From an uncultured Pseudomonadota bacterium (GTDB lineage Bacteria > Myxococcota_A > UBA796 > SXON01), in assembly GCA_903885375.1 (NCBI GenBank), contig CAISIK010000020.1, positions 1 through 34,383 on the forward strand: a stretch of 34,383 nucleotides of DNA, given 5' to 3'. How positions within the stretch are numbered: position 1 is the stretch's first letter; every line of letters begins with the position of its first letter. Below are positions 24,328-33,266 of this stretch, one piece after another. Under the pieces are notes generated by a model. The model saw only the letters and a list, made by a program, of their open reading frames with translations. It was not told the origin of the DNA and made no database searches. The translations under genes were made by a program, and so were the position numbers.

Positions 24328-25005
24328 TTACCCCTCCCCCACCCTCGCCACCAGCTCCACATCCCCGGTGAGCACGGCCTCCCCGCCTACGATCAAGGCG
24401 CCATCGGCGCGGATGCCCGAGGCGAGGCCCTCCCGCCCCCCCACGCGCACCACGCGCCCGAGCGTGTGCGAGACGCGCCGCCACTCGTCGAGGCGCGCGG
24501 GGTGGGTGCACCACGCGAGGATGGCGGTGCGGGCCTGTTCGGCGATGGCGGGCACGTCGAGCGGCTGCGGATCGGCGCGGAGGGCCCGGAGCGAGGTGGC
24601 CGGGAGGCCCCCGAAGGCGAGCTGGTTCACGTTGAGGCCGAGGCCGAGCACGACGAAGCCTACGCGGTCGCCGCGTGCGTCGAGCTCGGCGAGGAGGCCC
24701 CCGACCTTGAGCCCCTCGACGCTCATCAGATCGTTGGGCCACTTCACCCGGAGGTCGAACGTGATGGCCAGCCCGGCGGCGGCGCCGAGGGAGAGGAGCG
24801 GGGCTTCGGCGATGGGCACGTCGGGGCGCAGCACCATCGACATCAGCAGGTTCTGGCCGGGCTCGCTCTCCCAGGTGCGCCCGAGCCGGCCGCGGCCGGT
24901 GGTCTGCGACCGCGCCACGAACGCGGTGCCGTGGGGAGCGCCCGCCGACGCTGCCTCACGCGCGAGGCGCTGGGTGCTGTCGACCTCGCCGACGTGGTGG
25001 ATCAC
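24328..25005 (-). CDS. birA: Biotin--[acetyl-CoA carboxylase] ligase BirA
   Basis: A 225-residue enzyme that activates biotin with ATP and attaches it to the carrier protein of acetyl-CoA carboxylase. The GTG start at 25005 overlaps the hydrolase stop (GTGA). Signature parts: VGEVDSTQRLAREAA, then QTTGRGRLGRTWESEPGQNL (biotin/ATP loop GRGRxGRxW), LRVKWPNDLMS, LKVGGLLAELD and LGLGLNVNQ, followed by a small C-terminal SH3-like domain (VRVGGREGLASGIRADG). There is no N-terminal winged helix, so it is a monofunctional ligase, not a repressor. Confidence 0.92.
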   Translation of the reverse strand: MIHHVGEVDSTQRLAREAASAGAPHGTAFVARSQTTGRGRLGRTWESEPGQNLLMSMVLRPDVPIAEAPLLSLGAAAGLAITFDLRVKWPNDLMSVEGLKVGGLLAELDARGDRVGFVVLGLGLNVNQLAFGGLPATSLRALRADPQPLDVPAIAEQARTAILAWCTHPARLDEWRRVSHTLGRVVRVGGREGLASGIRADGALIVGGEAVLTGDVELVARVGEG

Positions 25006-25904
25006 GCCGAGGGGGCGGGGAACCGCTCGCGCAGGAAGCGCTCCACGCGGTGGTTGATGGTTTCGGGCTGCTCCACGATCGCGGCGTGGCTCGCATCGGC
25101 GAGCACGAGCAGCTCGGCGCCGGGAATGCTGGCGGCCATCTGGCGACTGAGGCGGATCGGCGTGAACGCATCGCGCTCGGCGCCCACGATCAGCACGGGC
25201 ACGGTGATGCCGGCGAGCAGATCCCACGCATCGTGCTCCTGCATCTGCAGGACCGTGCGGATGAACATGCGCATGTCGAGCACTGCGAGGTGTTCGAGGT
25301 AGGGCGACATGTCGGCCTTGCTGGCGTACATCGGGTCGACCAGCTTGGCGCGGCGGGTGAAGGCCCAGGCGATGCGGGAGTTGAGGATCGGGCGCACGAT
25401 GCGGTGCGTGCGGTCGCCGAGGGCGGCCACGAGCTGGCCGGCGAGCCGGAAGAAGATGGGGGAGCGCGGGTTGTCGGCGAAGGTTTCGAGCGCGCGGCCC
25501 GCGGTACCGAGGATGAGCACGTAGCCCCGGATGCGGTCGGAGTGGCGGCGCCAGGCCTCGAGCCCCACCTGGCAGCCCATGGAGTGCCCGCAGATGAGCG
25601 CCTCCTGCACGCCTGCCGCATCCATCACCGTGATGAGGTCGGCCGCGTGGCGGGGGATGCCCACCTCGCCGGAGGTGGGGTCGTCGAGCGGGTCGCTGCG
25701 CCCGTGCCCCCGGTAGTCCCAGGTGATCACGGTGAAACGGTCGGAGAAGTGCTCCTCCGTGTAGCGCCAGAAGAACGTGGACACGCCCACGCCGTTGTTG
25801 CACACCATGGCGGGGCCGGAGCCGACCGCCCGCCAGTAGAGGTGCAAGCCGTCGTCCGCCACCGCGAGGCCGGTCCGGATCGGTCGTGTGCTGAGGGGAC
25901 CCAT
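25002..25904 (-). CDS. Alpha/beta hydrolase
   Basis: A 300-residue alpha/beta-fold protein (an alternative ATG at 25952 would add 16 residues). Features in order: strand and oxyanion region MVCNNGVGVSTFFWR, the DYRGHGRSD loop, the nucleophile elbow ICGHSMGCQVG (Ser in GHSMG), a helical lid with RAKLVDPMYASKADMSPY, the acid in VLIVGAERDAFTP, and the His in LVLADASHAAIVEQPE. The layout is that of the epoxide hydrolase/esterase/haloperoxidase-like group; the substrate is not determined. It is cytoplasmic and coupled to birA through a GTGA overlap. It diverges from the PilZ gene across 90 bp in which I see no clear promoter. Confidence 0.87.
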   Translation of the reverse strand: MGPLSTRPIRTGLAVADDGLHLYWRAVGSGPAMVCNNGVGVSTFFWRYTEEHFSDRFTVITWDYRGHGRSDPLDDPTSGEVGIPRHAADLITVMDAAGVQEALICGHSMGCQVGLEAWRRHSDRIRGYVLILGTAGRALETFADNPRSPIFFRLAGQLVAALGDRTHRIVRPILNSRIAWAFTRRAKLVDPMYASKADMSPYLEHLAVLDMRMFIRTVLQMQEHDAWDLLAGITVPVLIVGAERDAFTPIRLSRQMAASIPGAELLVLADASHAAIVEQPETINHRVERFLRERFPAPSA

Positions 25905-25994
25905 GGCGGCGCGGCTAACAGGAAACCGGGGAACGGGCTCCGGGGGACTCATGGCCGGGCGAGGCCGAGCCGATCCCGCTTGCAAGGAGTGTCC

Positions 25995-26369
25995 ATGAGC
26001 CAGACCCAACTTGTTGAAGCCGAAGAACTGCAGGATCGGCGTGCCGTTCCGCGGTTCCAGATGGAGGCGCAGATCACGGCCACCTCCCAGGACAACTTCT
26101 ATTGCGGCTTCAGCGAGGACCTCAGCGAGGGCGGGGTGTTCATCGCGATGCGCCCTCCCCCGCCGGTGGGCGAGCCCGTGCACCTGAGCGTGCGCGTGGG
26201 CGCCGAGCCGCCGGTGAGCGCCATCGGGGTGGTGCGCTGGCACCGCCACGACGCCTCCGGCAACCCCTGCGGCTGTGGCGTGCAGTTCGCCATGCTCGAA
26301 CAACGGGCGGCCGACCTGCTCCACGGGCTGCTCGCCCGCTCTGCGCAGACGCCACTCCTCGTGGAGTGA
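25995..26369 (+). CDS. PilZ-domain protein (c-di-GMP binding)
   Basis: A 124-residue single-domain protein. AAGGAG (25984-25989) lies 5 nt before the ATG, a strong ribosome site. Binding motifs are RxxxR at R16-R20 (RRAVPRF) and DxSxxG at D42-G47 (EDLSEGGVF), as needed to bind cyclic di-GMP; the strand VSAIGVVRWHRH and CGCGVQFA follow the typical PilZ beta-barrel. It is likely a stand-alone effector acting on motility or surface polysaccharide, as in other Myxococcota. It ends one base before the stop of the kinase gene on the opposite strand. Confidence 0.88.
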   Translation: MSQTQLVEAEELQDRRAVPRFQMEAQITATSQDNFYCGFSEDLSEGGVFIAMRPPPPVGEPVHLSVRVGAEPPVSAIGVVRWHRHDASGNPCGCGVQFAMLEQRAADLLHGLLARSAQTPLLVE

Positions 26370-26370
26370 C

Positions 26371-27804
26371 CTACACGGCGCGCGAGCCCTGAAGCTCCGC
26401 GCCGTCGGCCCCCGACCACACCACGCCCGCTTCGAAGAGGGGCTCGAGCAGGTCGAGCGTCTGGTGCTCCGTGGCATCCACGAGGGCCGCCAGCTCGGGG
26501 AGGCGCACCGGGCCTTCCTCCAGCCGACCGAGGAGCCGCTCCTGCTGCTCGGAGAGCTCCGGAACGTGGACCTGTCCGTGGAGCAGCGCCACCGCCACCC
26601 CTGGACGCCCACGGCTCCGCTCCCAGGCGCGCTGCACCCGCTCCGAGCCGAGGCCGAGCGCCGCCGACAGCGAGGCCACCTCGGCCCGCGAGAGCGCCAC
26701 CGGCCGAACGTGGATCGCGCCACGACGCGCCAACGACCGCACCGGCACACTGGCCCGCACGAGCACGAGGCCCGCCTCGGTGCGCCCCTCGAGGGCCACC
26801 TCGATCTCCTCGGCCGTGCGCCCGTCGGCATCGAGGCAGAGGACATCCTCGTCCTGCGCGCGGGTGAGCGCGAGGGAGGCCTGCTCCACGGCGAGGTGCT
26901 GCACCGGGAACCCCTCCCCGACCGCCCGCGCGGCCAGCTCGCGCAGGAGCGTGGCCCGCCCGCTGCCGCGCGGTCCGTGCACGACCACCATGGCCGGCTC
27001 GCCGCGCAAAACGTTGACCAGGATGCGCCGAAGGCGCTCGCGCTCGTCGTCCATGCCCACCACCACCTCCTCCGGTGGCTCGGGCCGGGCGTGCCGGAGC
27101 AGCTCCACGAAGGCGTAGGCCGACGGCGGGCGCGCCGAAGGCCGGTAGGCCAGCGCCGTGAGGGCGAGCTGGCCGACCTCGGCGGGAACGTCGGGCGCGA
27201 GCGAGGACACCGGCACCGGCAACGAGCCACTGCCTGCGTAGCCGAGGGGGTGGGCACCGCTGCGCTCGTAGGGCGGGCGCCCGGTGCACACGGCGTACAG
27301 GAGCGCCCCGAGGCCGTAGACCTCGCTGGGAATGGATGGGCCCTCCCCGCGCAGCCGCTCCGGAGCGATCCACCCCAGCGCCCCGCCGCGCGTATCGGCG
27401 CCCACGTCGAGCAGGTGCGGCTCGCCGGCTTCATCCACCAGCACGTTGGCCGGGCTGAGGTCGCCGTGGAGCACGCCCGCGCCGTGGACCGCCACGAGGG
27501 TTTCAGCCACCCGCCGCATCACCGAGAGGCGCTCGGCGAGCGGGCGCCCGTGCGCCCAGCTCGTGAGCCGCGCGCCGGCCACGAACTCGCGCGCCATCCA
27601 CATGCCCGCGCGGTCGGCCGCCACGAGGCCGGGAACGTTGGGGTGGCGCAGCCGGGCCAGGGCGCCGATCTCCGCCGCGAGGCTCCGCCCGTTGGCCGCG
27701 ACCTTCACCGCGAGCCGGCGCCCGCCCTCCTCGGCGTACCAGACCTCGCCGGCCGCTCCGGCACCAAGGCGCTGCAATCGATTGAATGGAATGGGGTCCG
27801 ACAC
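26371..27804 (-). CDS. Serine/threonine protein kinase with C-terminal NTPase-like half
   Basis: A 477-residue protein from GTG 27804. Residues 8-240 form a eukaryotic-like kinase: nucleotide loop LGAGAAGEVW (G14-G19), AVKV with K34, catalytic loop LHGDLSPANVL (D115, N120; Gly in place of the Arg of HRD), metal loop LLDVGAD (D133, V for F in DFG) and GWIAPERL. Residues 250-350 resemble an AAA/STAND P-loop domain: Walker A VVHGPRGSGRATLL at 277-285 has Arg where Lys is normal, and a Walker-B-like strand DEDVLCLDAD follows. The last 100 residues are helical and end in a winged-helix-like segment (LPELAALVDATEHQTLDLL). There is no membrane helix, so it is cytoplasmic. It is a signal integrator; the target is unknown. 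Confidence 0.85.
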   Translation of the reverse strand: MSDPIPFNRLQRLGAGAAGEVWYAEEGGRRLAVKVAANGRSLAAEIGALARLRHPNVPGLVAADRAGMWMAREFVAGARLTSWAHGRPLAERLSVMRRVAETLVAVHGAGVLHGDLSPANVLVDEAGEPHLLDVGADTRGGALGWIAPERLRGEGPSIPSEVYGLGALLYAVCTGRPPYERSGAHPLGYAGSGSLPVPVSSLAPDVPAEVGQLALTALAYRPSARPPSAYAFVELLRHARPEPPEEVVVGMDDERERLRRILVNVLRGEPAMVVVHGPRGSGRATLLRELAARAVGEGFPVQHLAVEQASLALTRAQDEDVLCLDADGRTAEEIEVALEGRTEAGLVLVRASVPVRSLARRGAIHVRPVALSRAEVASLSAALGLGSERVQRAWERSRGRPGVAVALLHGQVHVPELSEQQERLLGRLEEGPVRLPELAALVDATEHQTLDLLEPLFEAGVVWSGADGAELQGSRAV

Positions 27805-27810
27805 ACGTAC

Positions 27811-27821
27811 CGGATAATCCG
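27811..27821. promoter_or_regulatory. Palindromic site CGGATAATCCG in the divergent kinase/beta-barrel spacer
   Basis: A perfect 5-1-5 inverted repeat centred at 27816 in the 35-bp gap between the kinase GTG (27804) and the beta-barrel gene ATG (27840). It contains GATAAT (27813-27818), a possible -10 for the plus-strand gene, so a regulator bound here could block both genes. No good -35 is at the right distance. Confidence 0.35.
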
Positions 27822-27839
27822 CCCCACGAGGTTTTTCCG

Positions 27840-28583
27840 ATGCTCACCCTGCTGCTCCTTGCCCAGACCACCGCCCACGCCGAATCCCCCGAACCCGCCT
27901 TCCCCGAAGTGAGCGTCGATGCCACCGCAAAGTCCAAGAAGAAGGACGGAAAGGGCAACGACGAGAAGAAGGAGGACAAGAAGAAGAAGAACGACGATGA
28001 CGACGAGGGCATGGGCGGCAAGATCCTGGGCCTGAACTGGGAGCCCTACGTGCAGCCCGGCGGCGGCGTGCAGATCGACGCGAGCGGCGACACCGCCGTG
28101 ACCGCCGGCGCCGACGTGGGCATCCGCTACTGGAAGGGCAAGCTCAAGGGCGACCTCTACCTGGGCGGCCAGTACATCACCTCCGACACCATCGGCGGCT
28201 ACGACCTCCACCTCGGCGACACCACCGGCTACCGCGCCAAGTACTTCGGCATCGCCGGCGGCCTGGAAGCCAAGTACGACGGCCAGACCGACATCGTGAC
28301 CGGCGAGGACATCCTCAAGCCCGCGTTCGGCGTGGGCGTGCCGGTGGAGCTCACCGTGGGCCCCAAGAAGTACTACGCGAAGGCGGGCGTGATGCCCTCC
28401 TGGTACTTCGACGAGGCCCGCAAGCCCGCGGCCGGCGAGGTCCCCCTCGGCGACGAGTTCCAGTGGAGCGTGGGCGCGGGCCTCAAGCTCGGCCAGTTCA
28501 AGGGCGAGATCGGCTTTGCCCAGCTCATCACCAGCGCGGGAACCTACAACACGCCCACGCTCGTGCTCGGCTACAATCCGTAG
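27840..28583 (+). CDS. Secreted beta-barrel-like outer-membrane protein with charged linker
   Basis: A 247-residue protein. The signal peptide MLTLLLLAQTTAHA is short. Residues about 35-60 are a lysine/aspartate-rich low-complexity linker (KSKKKDGKGNDEKKEDKKKK, then DDDDE). The rest alternates in strands with Tyr, Gly and Lys (GVQIDASGDTAVTAGADVG, YFGIAGGLEAKYDGQTD, FQWSVGAGLKLGQFKGEIG) and ends VLGYNP, a pattern typical of outer-membrane barrels of eight to ten strands. The linker may sit in the periplasm and touch acidic or peptidoglycan partners; no named family is recognised. Its 3' end overlaps the esterase gene by 13 bp tail to tail. Confidence 0.65.
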   Translation: MLTLLLLAQTTAHAESPEPAFPEVSVDATAKSKKKDGKGNDEKKEDKKKKNDDDDEGMGGKILGLNWEPYVQPGGGVQIDASGDTAVTAGADVGIRYWKGKLKGDLYLGGQYITSDTIGGYDLHLGDTTGYRAKYFGIAGGLEAKYDGQTDIVTGEDILKPAFGVGVPVELTVGPKKYYAKAGVMPSWYFDEARKPAAGEVPLGDEFQWSVGAGLKLGQFKGEIGFAQLITSAGTYNTPTLVLGYNP

Positions 28584-29284
28584 TCGGCCGCCGCGCGCCG
28601 GTACAGGAAGCGCAGGGCCTTCGGGAGCCGGCGCCGCCAGCTGCGTTCGTGGTGCGTGCCGTTCTGGTCCGGCCGCCAGAGGAGGCGGTCCGGGCCGAGG
28701 CCCCGGTGCGCGAGGAGGGCCGCCATGCGCTCCGCCTCGGCGAACATGAGGCCACGCTCGCGCCCGCCGGCGTCGAGGTACAGGCGGCCGGAGGGCGGCA
28801 GGCGCACGCTCCCGGCCTCCAGCGCGCGAACGAGCGCGCGGTGGTCGAACCACAACGACGGCGACATCACCATCGCGTGCGTGAAGGTGTCGGGGCGGCG
28901 GAGCCAGCCGAGCATCGAGGCCAGGCCGCCGAGCGAGGCACCGCCGAGCGAGATGCTCGTGGGCTCGAACCGCGCCCGCAGCCGAGGCACCAGCTCGACG
29001 GCGAGGGCATCGAGGAAGCGCGGCGCGCTCAGGCCCAGCTCATCGAACCGGCGACGCCCGCCGTTCTCCAGCGCCACGATCGTGGGGCGGTCGAAGGTGC
29101 GAACGCCGAGCTTCTGCACGGCGTCGTGGGCGTGCCAGCCGCCGGCGTAGCTGCCGTCGTCGCCAAAGACGTTCTGCCCGTCGAAGAGGATGAGCAGCGG
29201 GCGCGGGCGCGCCGGCCCCGGGGGCACGAACGCGCGCACGGGCCGGGTCACGAAGCCGGGAGCGACGAACTGGCCGAGCTCCAT
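28571..29284 (-). CDS. Putative esterase (Esterase D/enterochelin esterase-like)
   Basis: A 237-residue protein of the alpha/beta esterase family PF00756. Elements: ARPRPLLILFDGQNVFGDD, the nucleophile in SLGGASLGGLASMLGW (GxSxGG), MVMSPSLWFD after it, and the His in PDQNGTHHERSW near the C-terminus. It has no obvious signal peptide with the ATG at 29284. A CTG codon that overlaps the nadA stop (CTGA at 29323) would add 13 residues and would fit the coupling seen elsewhere in the window, but CTG starts are rare. The substrate is probably an ester or a siderophore-like molecule; that is open. Confidence 0.8.
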   Translation of the reverse strand: MELGQFVAPGFVTRPVRAFVPPGPARPRPLLILFDGQNVFGDDGSYAGGWHAHDAVQKLGVRTFDRPTIVALENGGRRRFDELGLSAPRFLDALAVELVPRLRARFEPTSISLGGASLGGLASMLGWLRRPDTFTHAMVMSPSLWFDHRALVRALEAGSVRLPPSGRLYLDAGGRERGLMFAEAERMAALLAHRGLGPDRLLWRPDQNGTHHERSWRRRLPKALRFLYRRAAADYGL

Positions 29285-29319
29285 CCAGGTGGCGGTCGCC
29301 GCGGCGGGGGCGCGCGGGC

Positions 29320-30255
29320 TCAGCCCAGCGCCATCATCGCTTCGAGCGGCGCGAGGGCGCGCAGGCGCAGGCCTTCGTCCATCTCGAGGCGCGGCTCGAG
29401 GTCGCGGAGCGCGAGGTACATCTTCTCCAACGTGTTCCGCTTCATGTGCGGGCACTCGTTGCAGGCGCAGTTCTCATCCATGCCGGGCAGCGGGATGAGG
29501 TTCTTGCCGGGCGCCGACTTCTTCATCTGGTGCAGGATGCCGGCCTCGGTGGCCACGATGAAGGCGGGCGCCTCGGTGACCCGCACGTACTCGAGCAGGG
29601 CCGATGTGCTCCCGATGAAGTGCGCCTGCGCGAGCAGCGTGGGCTCGCACTCGGGGTGCGCCACCACCCGTGCGCCGGGGTTGCGCGACACGAGCTCAAC
29701 CAGCTTCCGCTCGTTGAAGGTTTCGTGCACGATGCAGGTGCCCGGCCAGAGGTGCATGGCGCGTCCGGTCTGCTTCGCCACGTACTGGCCGAGGTTGCGG
29801 TCGGGCGCGAAGATCAGCTCCTGATCGGCGGGGAAGCTGTTCACCACCCGCTCGGCGTTGCTGCTCGTGCAGATGATGTCGGAGATGGCCTTCACCTCGG
29901 CGGTGCAGTTGATGTAGGAGACCACCTTGGCCGCGGGGTGCTTGTCCTTCATGCGCTGCAGGAGCGGCGCCGGGCAGGCATCCGCAAGCGAGCAGCCTGC
30001 CTTCATGTCCGGCACCAGCACGATGCGGCCGGGGTTGAGGATCTTGGCCGTTTCTGCCATGAAGTGCACACCGCAGAACAGGATCACGTCGGCGGTGGTC
30101 TTCTGGGCCGCACGAGCGAGCTGGAGGGAGTCGCCGATGAAGTCGGCCACGTCCTGGATGTCGCCCTCCTGGTAGTAGTGCGCGAGGATGACGGCGTTGC
30201 GGGACTTGCGGAGGTCGTCGATGGCGCCGAGGAGATCGAGCGGGAGTCGTTCCAT
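29320..30255 (-). CDS. nadA: Quinolinate synthase NadA
   Basis: A 311-residue 4Fe-4S enzyme that condenses iminoaspartate and dihydroxyacetone phosphate to quinolinate in NAD synthesis. Diagnostic segments: [100 protein letters not shown] and the C-terminal [21 protein letters not shown]. The three cluster Cys lie in VHF/CG-region, HPEC and CNECP positions typical of the family. The ATG at 30255 follows TAGAAT by 5 nt, suggesting a leaderless transcript. nadB and nadC are not in the window. Confidence 0.96.
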   Translation of the reverse strand: MERLPLDLLGAIDDLRKSRNAVILAHYYQEGDIQDVADFIGDSLQLARAAQKTTADVILFCGVHFMAETAKILNPGRIVLVPDMKAGCSLADACPAPLLQRMKDKHPAAKVVSYINCTAEVKAISDIICTSSNAERVVNSFPADQELIFAPDRNLGQYVAKQTGRAMHLWPGTCIVHETFNERKLVELVSRNPGARVVAHPECEPTLLAQAHFIGSTSALLEYVRVTEAPAFIVATEAGILHQMKKSAPGKNLIPLPGMDENCACNECPHMKRNTLEKMYLALRDLEPRLEMDEGLRLRALAPLEAMMALG

Positions 30256-30260
30256 GACGC

Positions 30261-30266
30261 ATTCTA
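30261..30266 (-). promoter_or_regulatory. -10 element (TAGAAT) of nadA, leaderless spacing
   Basis: On the minus strand TAGAAT ends 5 nt before the nadA ATG (30255), one mismatch from TATAAT. With this spacing transcription starts at the ATG. No clear -35 is visible. Confidence 0.35.
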
Positions 30267-30283
30267 ATTCAGCCGGAGGCAGG

Positions 30284-30336
30284 GCGATGCGGCGCGACCT
30301 GACGCGTTGGGAAACACGTAGGCCGGACCGCATCGC
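30284..30336 (-). terminator. Inverted repeat after the AgmX/PglI-type gene
   Basis: Perfect 9-bp arms GCGATGCGG (30284-30292) and CCGCATCGC (30328-30336) around a 35-nt loop start 17 nt after the stop at 30354. The geometry and arm sequence resemble the repeat at 7262-7311, but the CCCACCTCGGG core is absent. Confidence 0.35.
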
Positions 30337-30353
30337 GCGCCGATCGTGCCGGC

Positions 30354-31712
30354 TCAGCTCTCCGCGAACACGAAGGGGTAGTTGATGACCGCGATCCCGC
30401 CGCCGCGGAGCGCCGGGAAGGCCATGTGCAGGAACCGCCCCTTGATGCACGACTCCACCCGCTCGTTGCCCATGGTGCTCTTGCCGATGCTCGAGCTACT
30501 GACACTGCCGTCCTTGGCGATGATGAACTTCACGCTCACCTTCCCCGCCAGCCCGGGCGTTCGGTTGAGCTCCCGGGTGTAGCAGTACCGGATCTGGCTC
30601 ATGTGGCGTTTCACGACTGCGTCCACGGCGGAGCGGTCGATGCCGCCCATCATGATCGGGTCCTCGATGGCCACGAGCGCCGCGGCCGGCTCCCGCTCCC
30701 GCTTCTTGCCGGGCCCGTTGGCGAAGGGGTCGTACTCGCCGCCGCGGCGCTCCCCGGTGGTGTTGCCGATGCCGGGGCCGGTGGCGAAGCCCACGCCGGT
30801 GCAGTCACGCCCGAGGCAGCGGCCACTGAGCTTGCCGTCCACGCCCGGGAGCTGGGTGCCCTTGCTGCCGATCAGGTCCTTCACGCCGGCCGAGATGTCC
30901 GACGGCATCGCGGTTTCGCTGAGGGCCGCGTCGATGCCGGCGAAGAGCTCGTCGATCTTGTCGTGCACGACCTTCGCATCGCTGGAGCCGGGGCGCTTCT
31001 CCAGCGAGGGCTTCGGGTCGCGCGGGCCCTCGCTCGACCCGCCGCCGGGGGCCGGGTCTTTCGTGTCGAGCGGGGTCTTGGGGGTCTCGGGCTTCTCGGG
31101 CCGGTAGAGCTCCACGAGGGTCTCCACCCGGGCGTCGTCGAGGGTGGAGGCCGAGGGGGGCGGCGTGAGCGCGCCCACCACGCCCAGCAGCGTGGCCACG
31201 AACCCCACGCCGAGCGCCACCACGAGCGCCGCGGGGTCGACCTCCCCCACCAGCGGCACCGGCAGCCGCCGGCTCAACCACACCGTCCGCACCACGAACA
31301 GCGAGGTGCCCACCTCGAGCACCAGCGTCTGGTCGTCGCCGAGGCGGAGCGAGTCGCCGCCCGCGAGGCAGTCGATCAGCGCGGTGCGGCGCTCCCCCTC
31401 GTCGAGGAAACCCGCCCAGTGCGGATCGCAGCGCACCACCCAGCCGGCGCCGTCGTGCTGCACGAGCGGATGGTGATCGCCGGGGATCATCTCCAGCGGC
31501 ACGGGGAAGTCGTCGGCGAGGCCGAGCCGCACGGTCTCGGTGCGCGGGAAGTGGCGGATGTCCACCACGGTCTCGCCGAAGACCCGCGCCACCTCGAGCA
31601 CGCGCCCCGCGCTCTTGTCGTACACGGCCGGGTTGAGCGCCTCGGGGCGCAGGAGGAAGGCGAGGGCGGCCTCGCCAGACGATTCACGGTCCAGGACAGA
31701 TTCAGTGTGCAT
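30354..31712 (-). CDS. AgmX/PglI C-terminal-domain protein with one membrane helix
   Basis: A 452-residue protein. GGAGGT (31723-31718) lies 5 nt before the ATG, the best ribosome site on this strand. Residues 1-155 are a soluble domain of unknown type; residues 160-182 are one membrane helix ([20 protein letters not shown]); residues 190-345 are a Pro/Lys/Gly-rich spacer; the C-terminus is the AgmX/PglI (TonB-like) domain: [19 protein letters not shown], then [18 protein letters not shown], then [19 protein letters not shown] and [12 protein letters not shown], with the conserved Cys pair. Such proteins occur in Myxococcota gliding and envelope machines, acting in the periplasm. The N-terminal part would be cytoplasmic. 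It precedes nadA but is probably separately transcribed. Confidence 0.85.
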   Translation of the reverse strand: MHTESVLDRESSGEAALAFLLRPEALNPAVYDKSAGRVLEVARVFGETVVDIRHFPRTETVRLGLADDFPVPLEMIPGDHHPLVQHDGAGWVVRCDPHWAGFLDEGERRTALIDCLAGGDSLRLGDDQTLVLEVGTSLFVVRTVWLSRRLPVPLVGEVDPAALVVALGVGFVATLLGVVGALTPPPSASTLDDARVETLVELYRPEKPETPKTPLDTKDPAPGGGSSEGPRDPKPSLEKRPGSSDAKVVHDKIDELFAGIDAALSETAMPSDISAGVKDLIGSKGTQLPGVDGKLSGRCLGRDCTGVGFATGPGIGNTTGERRGGEYDPFANGPGKKREREPAAALVAIEDPIMMGGIDRSAVDAVVKRHMSQIRYCYTRELNRTPGLAGKVSVKFIIAKDGSVSSSSIGKSTMGNERVESCIKGRFLHMAFPALRGGGIAVINYPFVFAES

Positions 31713-31846
31713 GAAGCACCTCCGTGGGGTGCAGACATGCGGGGCGCCGGGCGGTTCGTCAGGGGGAGGTCAAGCTGCGAGGGGGGGAGCGAAGCGGCCG
31801 TGATTGGATTCGGCGGGAAGCCGCTCGCCCCCCGGGCCGAGCCCCG

Positions 31847-31911
31847 ACCCTTTCCCAGGACCCGCCATGCGATCCCCGCTTTCAACGGGGCCGGTCAACG
31901 TGCCGGCGTCG
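31847..31911. repeat. Dispersed intergenic repeat, copy A
   Basis: Shares with 33824-33897 the strings GGACCCGCCATGCG (31858-31871), CCCCGCTTTC and GGTCAAC in the same order, with small gaps. It lies in the 213-bp gap between the FG-GAP lipoprotein stop and the AgmX-type gene start. Apart from it and the ribosome site, that gap shows nothing else. Confidence 0.6.
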
Positions 31912-31925
31912 GGGACCACCCGGCG

Positions 31926-33266
31926 TCACCAGATGGCGAGTTCGGCGTGCTCGACGGTCTCCAAAAAGAACACCATGCCTGGACCAGACGCCCTGGCGTC
32001 GGCGGCCTCGGAAAACTTCGGCACGAGGTAGCCGAGGCTGGAGTAGGTGTGGCTTCCGCAGACCGGGCCATCGATCAGCCAGGCCTCGACCCACTGGTCC
32101 TGCCCATCGCGTCCGACGTTCGTGACCAGAAAGGAATCGTACCCGTTGTCGTCGAGATCCCCCATCGTTCCGATCGCGTAGCCGCCCATGCTGGAAACGT
32201 CGTCGCGGTCGTCCGAAATCCTCCCCACCATCTGCAAACCCGCTCCCGACACGACCTGCACAATCATCTCGCCGTTGATGTCGATGGTCTGTTCGGTGAA
32301 GTCAGGCACCCCATCACCGTCCAGATCGCCGGCCGGGCGGGTGTTGCCCGGCTGGTCGACCATGACCGGAACACCCGCGCCGATGCCCTCATCCACCCGC
32401 ATGTCGGCCCCGGAGGCGACGTAGAGCCAACCGGCCCGGAAGGCAAGGTCGCTCAGCCCATCTCCGTCGACATCCCCGATGTCGACGATGGCCACACCCA
32501 ACGAGTCACCCGCGTTCAGTCCGTGGTGCACCGCCGCCGCATCCTCGAAGTTGCGCGTCCCGACGTGCGGCGCTTCGAACAGGGCGATCACCCCCTGCTC
32601 GGCGCGGCCCTGGTAGCGCGAACCCACCACGAGGTCCTCGTCGAGCCAGGAGGACCCTGAAACGTCTTCGTCAGGCGCCTCGATGACGGCGAGGGTTTCA
32701 CCAGTGAGCCCGGCCAACAGGCGCACTTCCCGCTCCGTCTCCAAGGGCAAGCCGACGACGGTGGCGATCACGGCTTCGTCGCCGAACCCCACCACCGCCG
32801 AACCTCCGCTGCCGGATGGATGGCCAAGATGAACATACTCCTCCGCCGAATAGGCACTCCAAAGCAGCGACAGGTCCGGCACGGAGTAGGCCGCAATCGG
32901 CGTGCTGCACCTGGGAACGAAATCGTCCGTACAAATCGCGCTCGTGAGGTAGAGTTCGGTCGGAGGATTACCCAACCCGAACTCCGCCAACATGCCGAAG
33001 CTCGGGACTTCACCGGCCCCTTCGATGACACGAGTCTCGCGGGGGGGCTGTGCCGGTGTTGGCAGCTGCGGGCCGTCGCACGGGAACTCCTCCCCAGTGT
33101 CCAACTCGGCAGAGTCACCCACGCTGCCCGCGGTGTCGTCGGAGTCCGCGGGCGGCCGCGCGCCGCGGGAGCCCTCGGGGGCCGTGGCTGGGGAACACCC
33201 ACAGAGCGACGGAATCACCACCAGAACGAAAAAAAGCAGCCGCCATCGGGGCCCCCGCTCACCCAC
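31926..33266 (-). CDS. FG-GAP/VCBS-repeat lipoprotein
   Basis: A 446-residue protein from GTG 33266 (GTG 33281 would add five residues). The signal peptide ends in the lipobox IPSLCGC; a linker with ADSDDTAGSVGDSAELDTG follows. The rest is a beta-propeller-type repeat protein with three integrin-like calcium loops: IGDVDGDGLSDLAF, AGDLDGDGVPDFTEQ and MGDLDDNGYDSFLV. These hold Ca2+ between blades. Four or more Cys (CDGP, AICTDDF, PRCSTP, PVCGSH) could pair. It is probably surface-exposed, in adhesion or ligand binding; that is inference. The start overlaps the preceding gene's stop by a few bases, so the two are co-transcribed. Confidence 0.8.
   Translation of the reverse strand: MGERGPRWRLLFFVLVVIPSLCGCSPATAPEGSRGARPPADSDDTAGSVGDSAELDTGEEFPCDGPQLPTPAQPPRETRVIEGAGEVPSFGMLAEFGLGNPPTELYLTSAICTDDFVPRCSTPIAAYSVPDLSLLWSAYSAEEYVHLGHPSGSGGSAVVGFGDEAVIATVVGLPLETEREVRLLAGLTGETLAVIEAPDEDVSGSSWLDEDLVVGSRYQGRAEQGVIALFEAPHVGTRNFEDAAAVHHGLNAGDSLGVAIVDIGDVDGDGLSDLAFRAGWLYVASGADMRVDEGIGAGVPVMVDQPGNTRPAGDLDGDGVPDFTEQTIDINGEMIVQVVSGAGLQMVGRISDDRDDVSSMGGYAIGTMGDLDDNGYDSFLVTNVGRDGQDQWVEAWLIDGPVCGSHTYSSLGYLVPKFSEAADARASGPGMVFFLETVEHAELAIW

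Noticed and set aside
31804..31930. Possible short peptide starting at the ATG in dispersed repeat copy A
   Set aside because: Copy B gives an unrelated peptide after the first few residues, so conservation is at DNA rather than protein level.
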